This document shows, piece by piece, positions 26,197-35,190 of a DNA stretch of 50,258 bases (position 1 is its first letter; each line of letters starts with the position of its first letter). Source of the DNA: Acetatifactor sp. (GTDB lineage: Bacteria > Bacillota > Clostridia > Lachnospirales > Lachnospiraceae); the NCBI GenBank assembly GCA_024695935.1, contig JAILHH010000013.1:1-50258 (forward strand), given 5' to 3'. Below the pieces are notes generated by a model, which saw only the letters and a list, made by a program, of their open reading frames with translations, was not told the DNA's origin and made no database searches. The translations under genes were made by a program, and so were the position numbers.

Positions 26197-28590
26197 TTAA
26201 TCCAAAGCCTTCACTTCAAAGTCAACAGTTACCCTTGTATCTTTTCCGAATGCATCGGTCTCTATGATCAGTTTACCGAAACCGCTCTTGCCTTTACTCT
26301 TTACATATGCTCCGGCCATTCCGCCCTGCAGACTGATGAGGGATGGACCGATCAGTTCCACATCACCTTCTGCCTTTAACCTGACGGGAGCAAAACTAAA
26401 GGGGAGAACATTACCGTTTTCGTCCACGGCCTTTATCCTTACCTCAGCCACATCATAGGTTGTCTGTTCATACAGATCTGTGTGGTCGACCCTGACCTTA
26501 AGTTCTCCGCCCTTTGCCGCTGATTTTGTGAGAGTCTTTACAGGCTTTCCGTTTTTTATGGCTTCAAACCTGTATACGATGCTCTCCGTTCCCCAGTCCC
26601 CGATATGCTTTGTATACAGATTCACCACCTGCTCAGGCTTCATGTGATATATCAAGACCAGTTTTGCCGCGTTTATCATCACTCTCTTTGTGGGATGTGC
26701 CATTCCGAATCTGGCCACGTCATTTAAGATCCCCTTTATAAGTTCTGCCTGACGGTGGGGGAAATGTTCCTCCGTTTCCAGCACATCTCCCACAAAATCA
26801 TCGATCACAATGGGGCCGTGTCTTAAGTTAGTGCAGATCCTGTTTTTTTCCGTAAACTCACTTATGAATTTATCGTTTTTATACATCTTTACGGAATCCG
26901 CATTGGTAAAGATATAGGTTAATCCCCGCTCCGTTGCGGGATGTTCACCGATGTCCATGGTGGATGAAACCTCCAAATACGGACTTTGATCTCCCTGGCT
27001 TGCATATACACAAGCGGCCATCTTTGGATTTCTGAACATATCCATTACACCGTGGTAACAGATCCTGTCTCCGCTTCCGAAGTCTTTGTGAGTATTATAA
27101 TCAAACATGCACCAACCAAAGCTGCCTGCGATATCCTCATATCCTGCCACAGCATCCAAAACCCTTGCATGCCTTATGGCATGTTCCTGTCTGTGTTCCT
27201 CGCAGTCGTAGGTCTTTGTGGGATACATATGACCGTTGTATTCAGTCACCATGTAGGGTTTGTCCATATTGGCGGTGACTTTTTTCTTTGGCAGGCACCC
27301 GGGATCGATACCGTTATGAACAAAATCATTGTAGGTATATACATCTTCAAAAAGATGACTCTTTTTAATGGCTCGAACGCCCCCGGTCTGCCTGGTGGGA
27401 TCCAGGATATGAGCCACTTCATTTGTCCTTTTATAAAATTCGTCATCGTCTGCGGACTCATTTATCCTGACGCCCCAGAGTATTATGGATGGATGATTTC
27501 TGTTTTGGACTATCATATCCTCCACATTTTTTACAGCCTGAGCCTTCCACTCTTTATCACCGATGTGCTGCCAGCCCGGTATTTCCGTAAATACCATAAG
27601 TCCCAGTTCGTCACATCTGTCATAAAAATATTTGCTCTGAGGATAATGACTTGTGCGGACCGCATTCAAGGCAAGCTCCTTTTTTAATATGTCCGCATCC
27701 AGTTTCTGCATGCTTGCGGGCATGGCATATCCAACATAGGGATAGCTTTGATGCCTGTTGAGTCCTCTTATCTTTACCTTTCTGCCGTTTAAGTAAAAAC
27801 CGTCCTCCTTAAATTCCGCGGTTCTGAATCCCGTCACGGTTTCGACCTTGTCCACGACTTTTCCGTTTTCCAAAAGTTCAACTTTTACATCATAAAGATA
27901 GGGTGTATCGATATCCCACAGTTTAGCATTTTCTATCTCGAATTCGTATTCCGTAACAGCCGGGGTCTTTTCCCCAAGGAGCCTGTATTCTCCTCCCTTT
28001 TCACGAATGTAATATCTCATGCCCAGATCCGTTTTGCCACAGTCTGTGTATGACAGATGGCAGAACATCCTCACATGATCCGTCATATTGGCTGATACGA
28101 ACAGGTCATTTATATGAACCTGCTCCTTTACTTCCAGGTAGCACTCCCTGTACATTCCGCCGTAGGTCATGTAGTCGATGACCAGGCCAAAGGGCGGGAT
28201 ATTCAAATTTTCTCTTGAGTCATCTTTTACGGCGATGATATTATTGTCACCGAATTTTAAGTAAGATGAGATATCTATGGAAAAAGCCGTATATCCGCAG
28301 TGATGGCTTCCCGCCGGTTTTCCGTTTACATATACTTCACTGTCATGGGCGATACCTTCAAAGGTAAGCTCCACATATTTTCCTGCCCAGTCAAGGGGTG
28401 CATAGAGTTCCCTGTAATAACCTGAGACCATCTGATATTCTGACTCATCAAAATAATTAAAGGGCGTGGTCTTTACGGTATGCGGGATCCTTACTTTATC
28501 AAGCTTCTTGAATTCCTGACTGTGAATGTATTCCTCTTTAAAACTCTCGCTAAAGAACCACTCTTCGTTTAAATAGAATCTGTCGCTCAT
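26197..28590 (-). CDS. Beta-galactosidase-like glycoside hydrolase, family 2
   Basis: The 797-residue GH2 enzyme has an N-terminal jelly roll, an Ig-like domain, a TIM barrel and an extra C-terminal beta domain. The acid/base Glu is in LWGVRINES near residue 376 (INE where many members have GNE) and the nucleophile in VTEYNGHM near residue 449. The NxK glucuronidase motif is not seen, so beta-galactosidase or a related beta-glycosidase is favoured. AAGGAGGG precedes the ATG. It is the first gene before the symporter (18 bases) and alpha-galactosidase, forming a galactoside-use cluster. Confidence 0.85.
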   Translation of the reverse strand: MSDRFYLNEEWFFSESFKEEYIHSQEFKKLDKVRIPHTVKTTPFNYFDESEYQMVSGYYRELYAPLDWAGKYVELTFEGIAHDSEVYVNGKPAGSHHCGYTAFSIDISSYLKFGDNNIIAVKDDSRENLNIPPFGLVIDYMTYGGMYRECYLEVKEQVHINDLFVSANMTDHVRMFCHLSYTDCGKTDLGMRYYIREKGGEYRLLGEKTPAVTEYEFEIENAKLWDIDTPYLYDVKVELLENGKVVDKVETVTGFRTAEFKEDGFYLNGRKVKIRGLNRHQSYPYVGYAMPASMQKLDADILKKELALNAVRTSHYPQSKYFYDRCDELGLMVFTEIPGWQHIGDKEWKAQAVKNVEDMIVQNRNHPSIILWGVRINESADDDEFYKRTNEVAHILDPTRQTGGVRAIKKSHLFEDVYTYNDFVHNGIDPGCLPKKKVTANMDKPYMVTEYNGHMYPTKTYDCEEHRQEHAIRHARVLDAVAGYEDIAGSFGWCMFDYNTHKDFGSGDRICYHGVMDMFRNPKMAACVYASQGDQSPYLEVSSTMDIGEHPATERGLTYIFTNADSVKMYKNDKFISEFTEKNRICTNLRHGPIVIDDFVGDVLETEEHFPHRQAELIKGILNDVARFGMAHPTKRVMINAAKLVLIYHMKPEQVVNLYTKHIGDWGTESIVYRFEAIKNGKPVKTLTKSAAKGGELKVRVDHTDLYEQTTYDVAEVRIKAVDENGNVLPFSFAPVRLKAEGDVELIGPSLISLQGGMAGAYVKSKGKSGFGKLIIETDAFGKDTRVTVDFEVKALD

Positions 28591-28650
28591 GTAACCCTCC
28601 TTGTTTCAGGCTGTATTTTAAAGTCATTTTTTCTAAAAATAAACCAAATC

Positions 28651-28678
28651 AGGAGACCACCCTTACGGGCAGTCTCCT
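28651..28678 (-). terminator. Hairpin after the M18 aminopeptidase gene
   Basis: AGGAGAC (28651-28657) pairs with GTCTCCT (28672-28678), with an inner CCC/GGG helix. The downstream minus-strand tail is T-rich but broken (TGATTTGG), so termination may be incomplete and the galactoside genes may receive some read-through. No strong separate promoter is visible before the beta-galactosidase. Confidence 0.6.
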
Positions 28679-28683
28679 GCATA

Positions 28684-29970
28684 TCATTCCCTGTAAAATT
28701 CTTTGAGAGCACAAATCAAGTAAGAAACGTCCTTGCTTCCGCCGGTCTCCACCGCTGAGTGCATGGCAAGCTGAGGCATACCGATATCCACTGTCTTTGC
28801 AGACACATGTGATACCGAAATATTGCCTAAAGTTGTACCTCCCGGTATATCCGAATTGTTTGCAAAGGTCTGGAAGGGTACCTTTGCCCTCTCGCAATAA
28901 TCCTTCATTTTGGCCGCAGAAAAAGCATCGGTGGCATAATGCTGACCGCCGTGATATTTGATCACTATTCCTCCGTTTAAAACAGGTCTGTTGGTGGGAT
29001 CCGCTTTTTCGGGGTGGTTAGGATGAAGTGCATGGGCATTATCCGCAGAGATCACAAAGCTCTCCGCAACCATCCTGCGATATCCGCATTCATCCATCAT
29101 CAATGATTTTGCGATCCTGACAGTGACATCTGACAAAAATGAGGAATCCGCTCCCTGCTTTGTGAGGCTTCCCACTTCCTCATTGTCAAAGATCGCCAAT
29201 ATATTTACATATTCCTCAGGGGCTGAATCTTCAAAAGCCTTTAATGCTCCATATACACATTCCAGGTCATCAAGCTTCGGTGACAGGACAAAGTCATCTT
29301 TTGCTCCCATCACACGGCCCTTTTCCCTGACATACAAAAACAGGTCATGTCCCAGTATGTCCTTTTCAAGGACGGATGCGCTCTCTGCCACCATGGACAT
29401 CAATGTCTTTTCCTCTTCATCCCATAAACACATAAGGGGCAGCATATCCACCTGGGCTTTGAATTCATAGCCCTTGTTTACATCCCTGTTCATGTGTATT
29501 GCAAGGGATGGGATAACGCACAGATCCCTGTCTATGTTTACGCATTCCGTGACGATCCTGCCGTTTCTCCTGTAGGCGATCCTGCCTGCCACGGACAGAG
29601 GTCTGTCAAACCAGGTCGACATGATCATGGAACCGTATTTTTCCGTATTTAATCTGACATACTTTTCTTCGACGCCCATCTCCGGATTTTCTTTTATCTT
29701 AAAAGAAGGTGAGTCCGTGTGAGCCGCCGTAATATGAAAGCCCTTTATCTTTGAAGTGTCCGCAGGCATTTTAAAAGCAATGAGAGATGAATCGTTTCTC
29801 TTTGTCACATATCCGCTTCCCGCAGCAGGTGTCCACTTATCACTTTCATCTATCACAAAAAAACCTGTGTTTTTAAGCTCATCCTCCACATTTTTGCAAA
29901 CATGATAGGGGCTTGGGCTGTCCTCTATGAATTTCAGCAGATCTTTTGCATATTCTTCGCAACTTGCCAT
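28684..29970 (-). CDS. M18-family aminopeptidase
   Basis: The 428-residue metallo-aminopeptidase shows the M18 zinc motifs: HTDSPSFKIK (near residue 84), FDNEEVGSLTKQGA (near residue 245) and the C-terminal QLAMHSAVETGGSKD. Such enzymes remove N-terminal residues, often acidic or hydrophobic, in the cytoplasm. GGAGAAAAG precedes the ATG. It follows the DJ-1 gene by 29 bases and likely shares its promoter at 30609-30637. Confidence 0.95.
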   Translation of the reverse strand: MASCEEYAKDLLKFIEDSPSPYHVCKNVEDELKNTGFFVIDESDKWTPAAGSGYVTKRNDSSLIAFKMPADTSKIKGFHITAAHTDSPSFKIKENPEMGVEEKYVRLNTEKYGSMIMSTWFDRPLSVAGRIAYRRNGRIVTECVNIDRDLCVIPSLAIHMNRDVNKGYEFKAQVDMLPLMCLWDEEEKTLMSMVAESASVLEKDILGHDLFLYVREKGRVMGAKDDFVLSPKLDDLECVYGALKAFEDSAPEEYVNILAIFDNEEVGSLTKQGADSSFLSDVTVRIAKSLMMDECGYRRMVAESFVISADNAHALHPNHPEKADPTNRPVLNGGIVIKYHGGQHYATDAFSAAKMKDYCERAKVPFQTFANNSDIPGGTTLGNISVSHVSAKTVDIGMPQLAMHSAVETGGSKDVSYLICALKEFYRE

Positions 29971-29999
29971 ATCTTTTCTCCGGCCTTTTTATTTTTTGA

Positions 30000-30548
30000 T
30001 CATTTATATGCTATCTTTTTGGAAAGGGCTGCAGAAGCCTCACTTCCCACATAGATCTCAGCTATGCAGAGAGCAAAGTCGATGGCTGTTCCCATTCCCC
30101 TTGATGTAATGAGGTTTCCGGACTTTTCAACTCTCTCATATGTGACCTCGGCGCCTTTTAATTCTCCCTCAAAGCCCGCAGAGCAGCATGCTCTCTTTCC
30201 TTCAAGGATCCCCTTGTGTCCGAGTATCTGGGGTGCAGCGCATATGGCAGCGACATATTTACCCTTTTCATAAAACTCATCCACTTTTTTCATCAGTGGT
30301 TCAAACGCCTCTAAATTAAGGCTTCCGGGCATTCCTCCGGGGAGGACTATCATGTCAAGTTCATCGAAATCCACCTCATCAAAGGTCTTGTCGGCTTCAA
30401 CTTTTATGCCGTGAGAACCGGTCACCGATGTGGCAGCGGATATGGATACATTTTCAACAGGCACCTTTGCCCTTCTCAAAATATCACTTACTGTCAAAGC
30501 TTCGATCTCCTCGAAACCTTCAGCCAGAAAAACTGCAACTTTACTCAT
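30000..30548 (-). CDS. DJ-1/PfpI-family protein (YajL-like)
   Basis: The 182-residue protein has the DJ-1 fold signature AEGFEEIEALTVSDILRR at the N-terminus, VLPGGMPGS near residue 72, and the reactive Cys in AAICAAPQILG near residue 103 (nucleophile elbow). Glu15 likely assists the Cys. Members act as deglycases, chaperones or redox sensors; the exact role is not settled. GAGGTG precedes the ATG and it leads the M18 aminopeptidase gene. Confidence 0.92.
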   Translation of the reverse strand: MSKVAVFLAEGFEEIEALTVSDILRRAKVPVENVSISAATSVTGSHGIKVEADKTFDEVDFDELDMIVLPGGMPGSLNLEAFEPLMKKVDEFYEKGKYVAAICAAPQILGHKGILEGKRACCSAGFEGELKGAEVTYERVEKSGNLITSRGMGTAIDFALCIAEIYVGSEASAALSKKIAYK

Positions 30549-30608
30549 TTTTCACCTCAGATTATGATCAACTTTTTATTACAAGACTAAACTTAATTCT
30601 ATAAAAAC

Positions 30609-30637
30609 AGTATACACATTTTGTGCAATTTTTTCAA
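30609..30637 (-). promoter_or_regulatory. Promoter of the DJ-1/M18 operon
   Basis: On the minus strand TTGAAA (30632-30637) and TATACT (30609-30614) are spaced by 17 bases, about 60 bases before the DJ-1 start. It is back-to-back with the promoter of the CYTH gene. Confidence 0.65.
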
Positions 30638-30646
30638 TTAATTGCT

Positions 30647-30674
30647 TTGGAATTTATAGGTTTTATGATATAAT
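30647..30674 (+). promoter_or_regulatory. Promoter of the CYTH-domain gene
   Basis: TTGGAA (30647-30652) and a perfect TATAAT (30669-30674) are 16 bases apart; the ATG lies 44 bases downstream. Confidence 0.65.
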
Positions 30675-30717
30675 AACAAAGGCTGACCACAGCCACTATT
30701 ATTGAAAGGTAAAAGCA

Positions 30718-31239
30718 ATGGAAATCGAAAGAAAGTTTTTGTTAAAAACAATCCCCGACAACCTGGATAAATATGTCAGTCATCGCATTGAGCAGGGGTA
30801 TCTGTGTGTTGATCCCGTTGTTCGTATCCGCAAAGAAGAAAATGACTACATCCTTACATACAAGGGCGAGGGTATGATGGCCCGCCAGGAGAGCAACCTC
30901 CCTTTAAAAGAAGGATCCTATGAACAGTTAAAATCAAAGGTAAACGGCAATATCATATCAAAGACCCGATATATGATCCCTCTGGAAAATCCCGAGTTTA
31001 AACAGGGCTTTCCTCAGCCTCCTTCAGGCTACACCTTAACGGTTGAGATCGATGTCTTTGATCCTCCCTTTGCCCCCCTTGTCATGGCCGAAGTCGAATT
31101 CGGAAGCCAGGAAGCTGCAGTCGCATTCATTCCCCCCGAGTGGTTCGGCGAGGAAGTGACTTACGTAAAACAGTTCCACAACTCTTACATGGCTTATTCC
31201 GATCCCATGAACTGGCAGGTCGAGATTGCAAACAGATGA
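30718..31239 (+). CDS. CYTH-domain protein (triphosphate tunnel metalloenzyme family)
   Basis: The 173-residue protein begins MEIERKFLL, containing the ExExK motif of the CYTH superfamily, followed by RIRKEENDYILTYKGEG with the alternating basic residues that line the tunnel, and ends with the acidic EIDVF and EVEFGS strands. Bacterial relatives are inorganic triphosphatases or adenylate cyclases; triphosphatase is more likely for this short form. It is monocistronic between its own promoter and terminator. Confidence 0.92.
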   Translation: MEIERKFLLKTIPDNLDKYVSHRIEQGYLCVDPVVRIRKEENDYILTYKGEGMMARQESNLPLKEGSYEQLKSKVNGNIISKTRYMIPLENPEFKQGFPQPPSGYTLTVEIDVFDPPFAPLVMAEVEFGSQEAAVAFIPPEWFGEEVTYVKQFHNSYMAYSDPMNWQVEIANR

Positions 31240-31246
31240 TTAAACG

Positions 31247-31280
31247 AATGGCGATAGCTTGGTGCTACCGCCATTTTTTT
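31247..31280 (+). terminator. Intrinsic terminator of the CYTH gene
   Basis: AATGGCG-A-TAGC pairs with GCTA-C-CGCCATT around TTGGT, followed by seven T residues. It lies eight bases past the stop. Confidence 0.9.
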
Positions 31281-31281
31281 A

Positions 31282-32910
31282 TCATTTCGCATCGTCCTTT
31301 TTGCTCAGATATTTCTCCTGATACATCTCTCTGTCGGCACGTCTTACGGTATCACTGATATCGTAGTCGATCTGCCTGTCAAAAAGCTTGGTTCCGCAGG
31401 ACAGATGCATTCTGAAGCCTTCTATTTCCCTGTTATTTTCGATCTTTTCCTTCATGGCGCGGATCCTCTCCTTGCCAAGAGTATAATGACCGGGGTTGAT
31501 AAGTACGCAGAATTCGTCTCCGCCGACTCTGTAGCATCTGCCTATATCACCGAGATATTCCTGAATTGCATCGGCACAGGTCTTTATATATACATCTCCC
31601 TGATCATGGCCGAAATTATCATTGCAATATTTCAGATTGTTGGCATCCATCATGGCAACACCCATTCCGTCGGGAACAAATGTGTCATCCATTATGTCAT
31701 GGGCATAGGCAGTTCTGTTCCAGAGCTTTGTGAGCTGATCATGATAAGCCATATCCTTGTATCTGGTGGCATTTACTCCTATCGCTACAAGCTCCCTTGT
31801 CTCCTTTACGGAGGAAACGCCAAGCATTATGACATAGAAAGAAAATGTGAGCATTCCGATGACCGTACTGCGGGCGGCTCCGGAAACATAATAAATTACT
31901 ACGTCTATCAGGGCTCCCACGAAGCATACGAACATCCACAGCATATTCTGCTTCAGTCTGCCGTTTAAGCCGAATTTTTTGTGCTCTCTGGCGATAAATA
32001 CCACAGTCACTACGGCCACCGTCAGGATAATACCGTGGGTCATCACAAGAAGATCTCTGAAATCCCATTTTCCGATGGCATTTCCGATAAGACCCAGGAC
32101 CATTTCAAGTTCACTTATAATGCAGAGAACGTACCATACCGGATTCTCCGCATTGGTGAAATTGCTCTTTAAAAACAGGATGAACGGGATGCACATGAGC
32201 ATGAGGGACAAAAACGGCATGATAGACAGATATGGCGCATTGTCCAACAAAAGCATAAATGCTTCCGCGTCAAATAATTTCCATAGACCCAGCTGGATGG
32301 CAAAAAGTCCCAGCATGGTCATATTGCTCTTTCCCTTCTCATCGCTGAGTCTTAATAAAGCATAGCAGACATAGAAAACTCCTATCAAAATACAGAGAAC
32401 GCTGAGTAAAAGCGGAATGCCATATTGTTTTAACTGTTCAAAAACGATGGCATTTTTGTCTCCGTAATAAAATACCATTTCCGTGCCTATGACATTACTG
32501 TAAACAGGTTCCAGCTCGATCTTTAATGTCTTTCCACTGTCATAGCTGTAGATATCGATAAAATTCCAGTAGTATCCGGGACTCTTTCCCGAGAAAGCAG
32601 CCCTGGCATTTGAAAGTTCATACACCATTTCGCTGTCCACATAAGCGCGGATATTGTAATGAGCACTGTAAAAACAGAGTGTCCTCTCATAATCTGAAAT
32701 CTCATCCAGGTCAAAGGTATATATTTCCCTGACTCCAAGCCGAGCACTCGGATCCTCAACCTTTGCATATTCGTAATCTTCCACCACCTCAAAGGTGTCA
32801 TCCGGATTTCTCTCAAAAATCTTTAATCTCTCGGTGAAGGCAAGATTAAGAAATAACAGTATAAGCAAACCCCACAATATAAAGTAACCGCGAACCACCC
32901 ATTTTTTCAC
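31282..32910 (-). CDS. Membrane diguanylate cyclase (GGDEF)
   Basis: The 542-residue protein has one N-terminal helix, an extracytoplasmic domain (about residues 30-165) resembling the 7TMR-DISM sensing module, seven further helices (about 170-370) and a C-terminal GGDEF domain. The active-site signature is intact, YRVGGDEFCVLI near residue 461. The product-inhibition RxxD site expected just upstream is absent, so feedback inhibition is unlikely. It probably makes c-di-GMP in response to an external signal. It follows the cation antiporter gene by 18 bases. Confidence 0.9.
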   Translation of the reverse strand: MKKWVVRGYFILWGLLILLFLNLAFTERLKIFERNPDDTFEVVEDYEYAKVEDPSARLGVREIYTFDLDEISDYERTLCFYSAHYNIRAYVDSEMVYELSNARAAFSGKSPGYYWNFIDIYSYDSGKTLKIELEPVYSNVIGTEMVFYYGDKNAIVFEQLKQYGIPLLLSVLCILIGVFYVCYALLRLSDEKGKSNMTMLGLFAIQLGLWKLFDAEAFMLLLDNAPYLSIMPFLSLMLMCIPFILFLKSNFTNAENPVWYVLCIISELEMVLGLIGNAIGKWDFRDLLVMTHGIILTVAVVTVVFIAREHKKFGLNGRLKQNMLWMFVCFVGALIDVVIYYVSGAARSTVIGMLTFSFYVIMLGVSSVKETRELVAIGVNATRYKDMAYHDQLTKLWNRTAYAHDIMDDTFVPDGMGVAMMDANNLKYCNDNFGHDQGDVYIKTCADAIQEYLGDIGRCYRVGGDEFCVLINPGHYTLGKERIRAMKEKIENNREIEGFRMHLSCGTKLFDRQIDYDISDTVRRADREMYQEKYLSKKDDAK

Positions 32911-32928
32911 CTAAAAACCCTCCATTTT

Positions 32929-33906
32929 TTAAGCGAACTGAAATACACAAAAACCAAAGTAAATGATCAAAAGAGCTATTCCCTGAACCCTGTACATCTT
33001 GCCTTTTGAAAGCGGAGGCAATGTCAGGATGAGCATGACGATGAGAGCCACCGGCAGATCCACCAAAAGTGAGGCATTTATGCCTGCCAGGGTCTTTTGC
33101 GCAGGTATTGCAAAGGGAGCAAGCACAGTTGCCAGGCCGCTTACCAGCACCAGGTTAAAGATATTTGCTCCGATGACATTTCCAAGTCCCAGGGCACCGT
33201 GTCCCTTTATGAGTGATGTGACAGATGTCACAAGTTCAGGAAGAGATGTTCCCAGAGCTACAAATGTAAGGGCGATAACGGATTCGGGAACCCCAAGTTC
33301 CGTGGCGATTATGGTACCGTTATCCACAAGGAGTCTTGCGCCCACTGCTATAAGAGCTGCACCTATTATAAGGAGCACTATATTAAGCCAAAGAGGACGT
33401 TCCTTTTCCGGATCGTCTTCGTTTTGTTCCTCTTCATCCGATCCTTTTTCCGGATTGTTTATGGCCTGACGCACGGAAACGATTATATAAATCACAAAGA
33501 TTAAAAGTAATGTCGAACCGACTATCCTGCTGAAATATCCCGTGATATAAGCTGTTGCGGCATACAGCGCAAAGGATGTGAAAAAGAATGCCACCGGCAC
33601 CACCAGACTCTTTTTATCAACCTTTGAAGGTTTAAAACTGATGGTTATGGCTGCTATCAAAGCCGTGTTACAGATAATGGAACCTATGGCATTTCCGTAA
33701 GCCATCTCACTGTGTCCGCCGATAGCTCCCGTTGCCGATACCATCACCTCGGGAAGTGTTGTTCCTATAGAGACCACCGTTGCTCCTATCAGGATCTCCG
33801 GTATTCTGAAGGCTCTTGCGATACCTGTCGAACCGTCTACGAACCAGTCTCCTCCCTTGATCAAAAACAACAATCCAAGAATAAATAATAATACTGCGAC
33901 TAACAT
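32929..33906 (-). CDS. Calcium/sodium antiporter (CaCA family)
   Basis: The 325-residue membrane protein has about ten helices and the two inverted alpha-repeats of Na+/Ca2+ exchangers: TVVSIGTTLPEVMVSATG (near residue 45) and TFVALGTSLPELVTSVTS (near residue 215), each with the cation-binding Glu. A short acidic loop (DEEEQNEDDPEKE) separates the halves. It resembles YrbG-type exporters of Ca2+. AGGAGAA precedes the ATG. It is the first gene of a pair with the diguanylate cyclase. Confidence 0.93.
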   Translation of the reverse strand: MLVAVLLFILGLLFLIKGGDWFVDGSTGIARAFRIPEILIGATVVSIGTTLPEVMVSATGAIGGHSEMAYGNAIGSIICNTALIAAITISFKPSKVDKKSLVVPVAFFFTSFALYAATAYITGYFSRIVGSTLLLIFVIYIIVSVRQAINNPEKGSDEEEQNEDDPEKERPLWLNIVLLIIGAALIAVGARLLVDNGTIIATELGVPESVIALTFVALGTSLPELVTSVTSLIKGHGALGLGNVIGANIFNLVLVSGLATVLAPFAIPAQKTLAGINASLLVDLPVALIVMLILTLPPLSKGKMYRVQGIALLIIYFGFCVFQFA

Positions 33907-33972
33907 TTCAATAACTTCTCCTGTCTGATCTTTATGTCATTTTCCCTTGTATTTACGGGAATTCATGTAAAA

Positions 33973-34009
33973 AGGCTTCCGGTACATCCAAACCAAAAGC
34001 CTGTTTTTC
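33973..34009. terminator. Intrinsic terminator after the opp operon
   Basis: AGGCTT (33973-33978) pairs with AAGCCT (33997-34002) with T runs on both strands. It lies about 30 bases past the stop of the last opp-operon gene and separates it from the antiporter pair. Confidence 0.65.
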
Positions 34010-34041
34010 ATTTACTGGTAGTTATTTTGACGATACCATCT

Positions 34042-35190
34042 TTAGTATTCAAAGTCAAGTTTATCGCTTGTGCCATCCCCTATAAATTCCTGCAATAAAA
34101 GCGGCAGGATCTCGGCACAGCCCTTGTCCACGGAATATCCGTAGACATTGTGACTCCTAAGCTTCACCACGCCTTCATCCATGGAAATATATGGGAGAAT
34201 GTAGGAACCGTCATCTTTTTCATACATATATTCCATCATGGATCCGTTTACGGGATAATCCCTCAAAGCAACAAAGGAAGAGCCCGGCTCAGGAGTCAGT
34301 TTTTCTTCTCTCTCACTTACCCTGCTGCCATCCCTCACATAGAGTGAAATGTTCAGTTCCTTGTCATATCCCGACAGAACTCTCACATATCCGTCAAAGC
34401 TTTCGAGGTATCCCTTATCAAAGCCATTTTCCTGCAGCGTATCTGCAATGACATCGATGGCAAAAGCATTTTCATAAAGATAAAAATCCACAAACTTTGT
34501 GATCCCGTCATTTTTTGCAAATTCTTCATACGCTTTTGACACATGGAGGATCAGTTTATTGTCACCCAAAAACTCCAGATTTACAGCTTCTCTGTCATTT
34601 ACAAACTTAAGTATGTTTTCAAAATCCGCCCTGACATCGGGATTTACTGAAGGGTCAAAGCTTTCTGTCTGATAATCCTCCTCACAGCTAAATATCCCGT
34701 TGTAGGTCTCATATATGGGAGCCATGTAAATATAGGTAAATCCGGTATCCGATGCTTTTTTTAAAGCATCATAGAGGACTTTCGGAACCTCCGCCTCCGT
34801 ATTTATATGGCTGTTTAAATAGCAGAGATTGTTGAATTTTTCCGATTCCTCATAGGTGTTAAAGGCCTCATATATTTCTGAAGTTATGCCGGAATAAAGA
34901 TTTGTGAGTTCTCTTTTTTCGGAGGAAGGGGACATTTCGCCCTCTCCCAAGCTGTAATAAAAATCGAAATCTCCGGCAATGGTCTTTCCGTAGGAAGAAT
35001 AAGTTTCAACCAAAATAAGTCCGGGCTTTGCTGCAAGCATCCTGTAAACCGCGCTAGCGATGAAAATTACTCCCACCACCAGAAAAACACCGGCCAAAAA
35101 TAATTTCTGTCCGGCGTTATCCTTTGATAAACTGATCTTTTCTATTTTAGGTCCATATGACCTGTTTTTTGTATCTGTATATTTGCTCAA
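34042..35190 (-). CDS. Membrane-anchored protein, possibly a degenerate ApbE-like fold
   Basis: The 382-residue protein has a basic cytoplasmic tail, one membrane helix (about residues 30-50) and an external domain. It begins with TTG at 35190, directly after the oppF stop (TAATTG), with GGTGA upstream; no ATG precedes the helix, so reinitiation at TTG is the best choice. The pattern NTYEESEKFNNLCYLNSH followed by VLYDALKKASDTGFTY, and later ENAFAIDVIADTLQENGF, recalls the start and core of ApbE flavin transferases, but the usual DLGGIAKG motif is missing. This similarity is by eye. It closes the peptide transporter operon, so an accessory role is likely. Confidence 0.6.
   Translation of the reverse strand: MSKYTDTKNRSYGPKIEKISLSKDNAGQKLFLAGVFLVVGVIFIASAVYRMLAAKPGLILVETYSSYGKTIAGDFDFYYSLGEGEMSPSSEKRELTNLYSGITSEIYEAFNTYEESEKFNNLCYLNSHINTEAEVPKVLYDALKKASDTGFTYIYMAPIYETYNGIFSCEEDYQTESFDPSVNPDVRADFENILKFVNDREAVNLEFLGDNKLILHVSKAYEEFAKNDGITKFVDFYLYENAFAIDVIADTLQENGFDKGYLESFDGYVRVLSGYDKELNISLYVRDGSRVSEREEKLTPEPGSSFVALRDYPVNGSMMEYMYEKDDGSYILPYISMDEGVVKLRSHNVYGYSVDKGCAEILPLLLQEFIGDGTSDKLDFEY

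Noticed and set aside
26986-27687. A 233-codon plus-strand open frame.
   Set aside because: It is entirely antisense to the well-supported GH2 beta-galactosidase and has no family features; the same holds for long plus-strand frames at 47814-48401 and 49593-50141 opposite the integrated element's genes.
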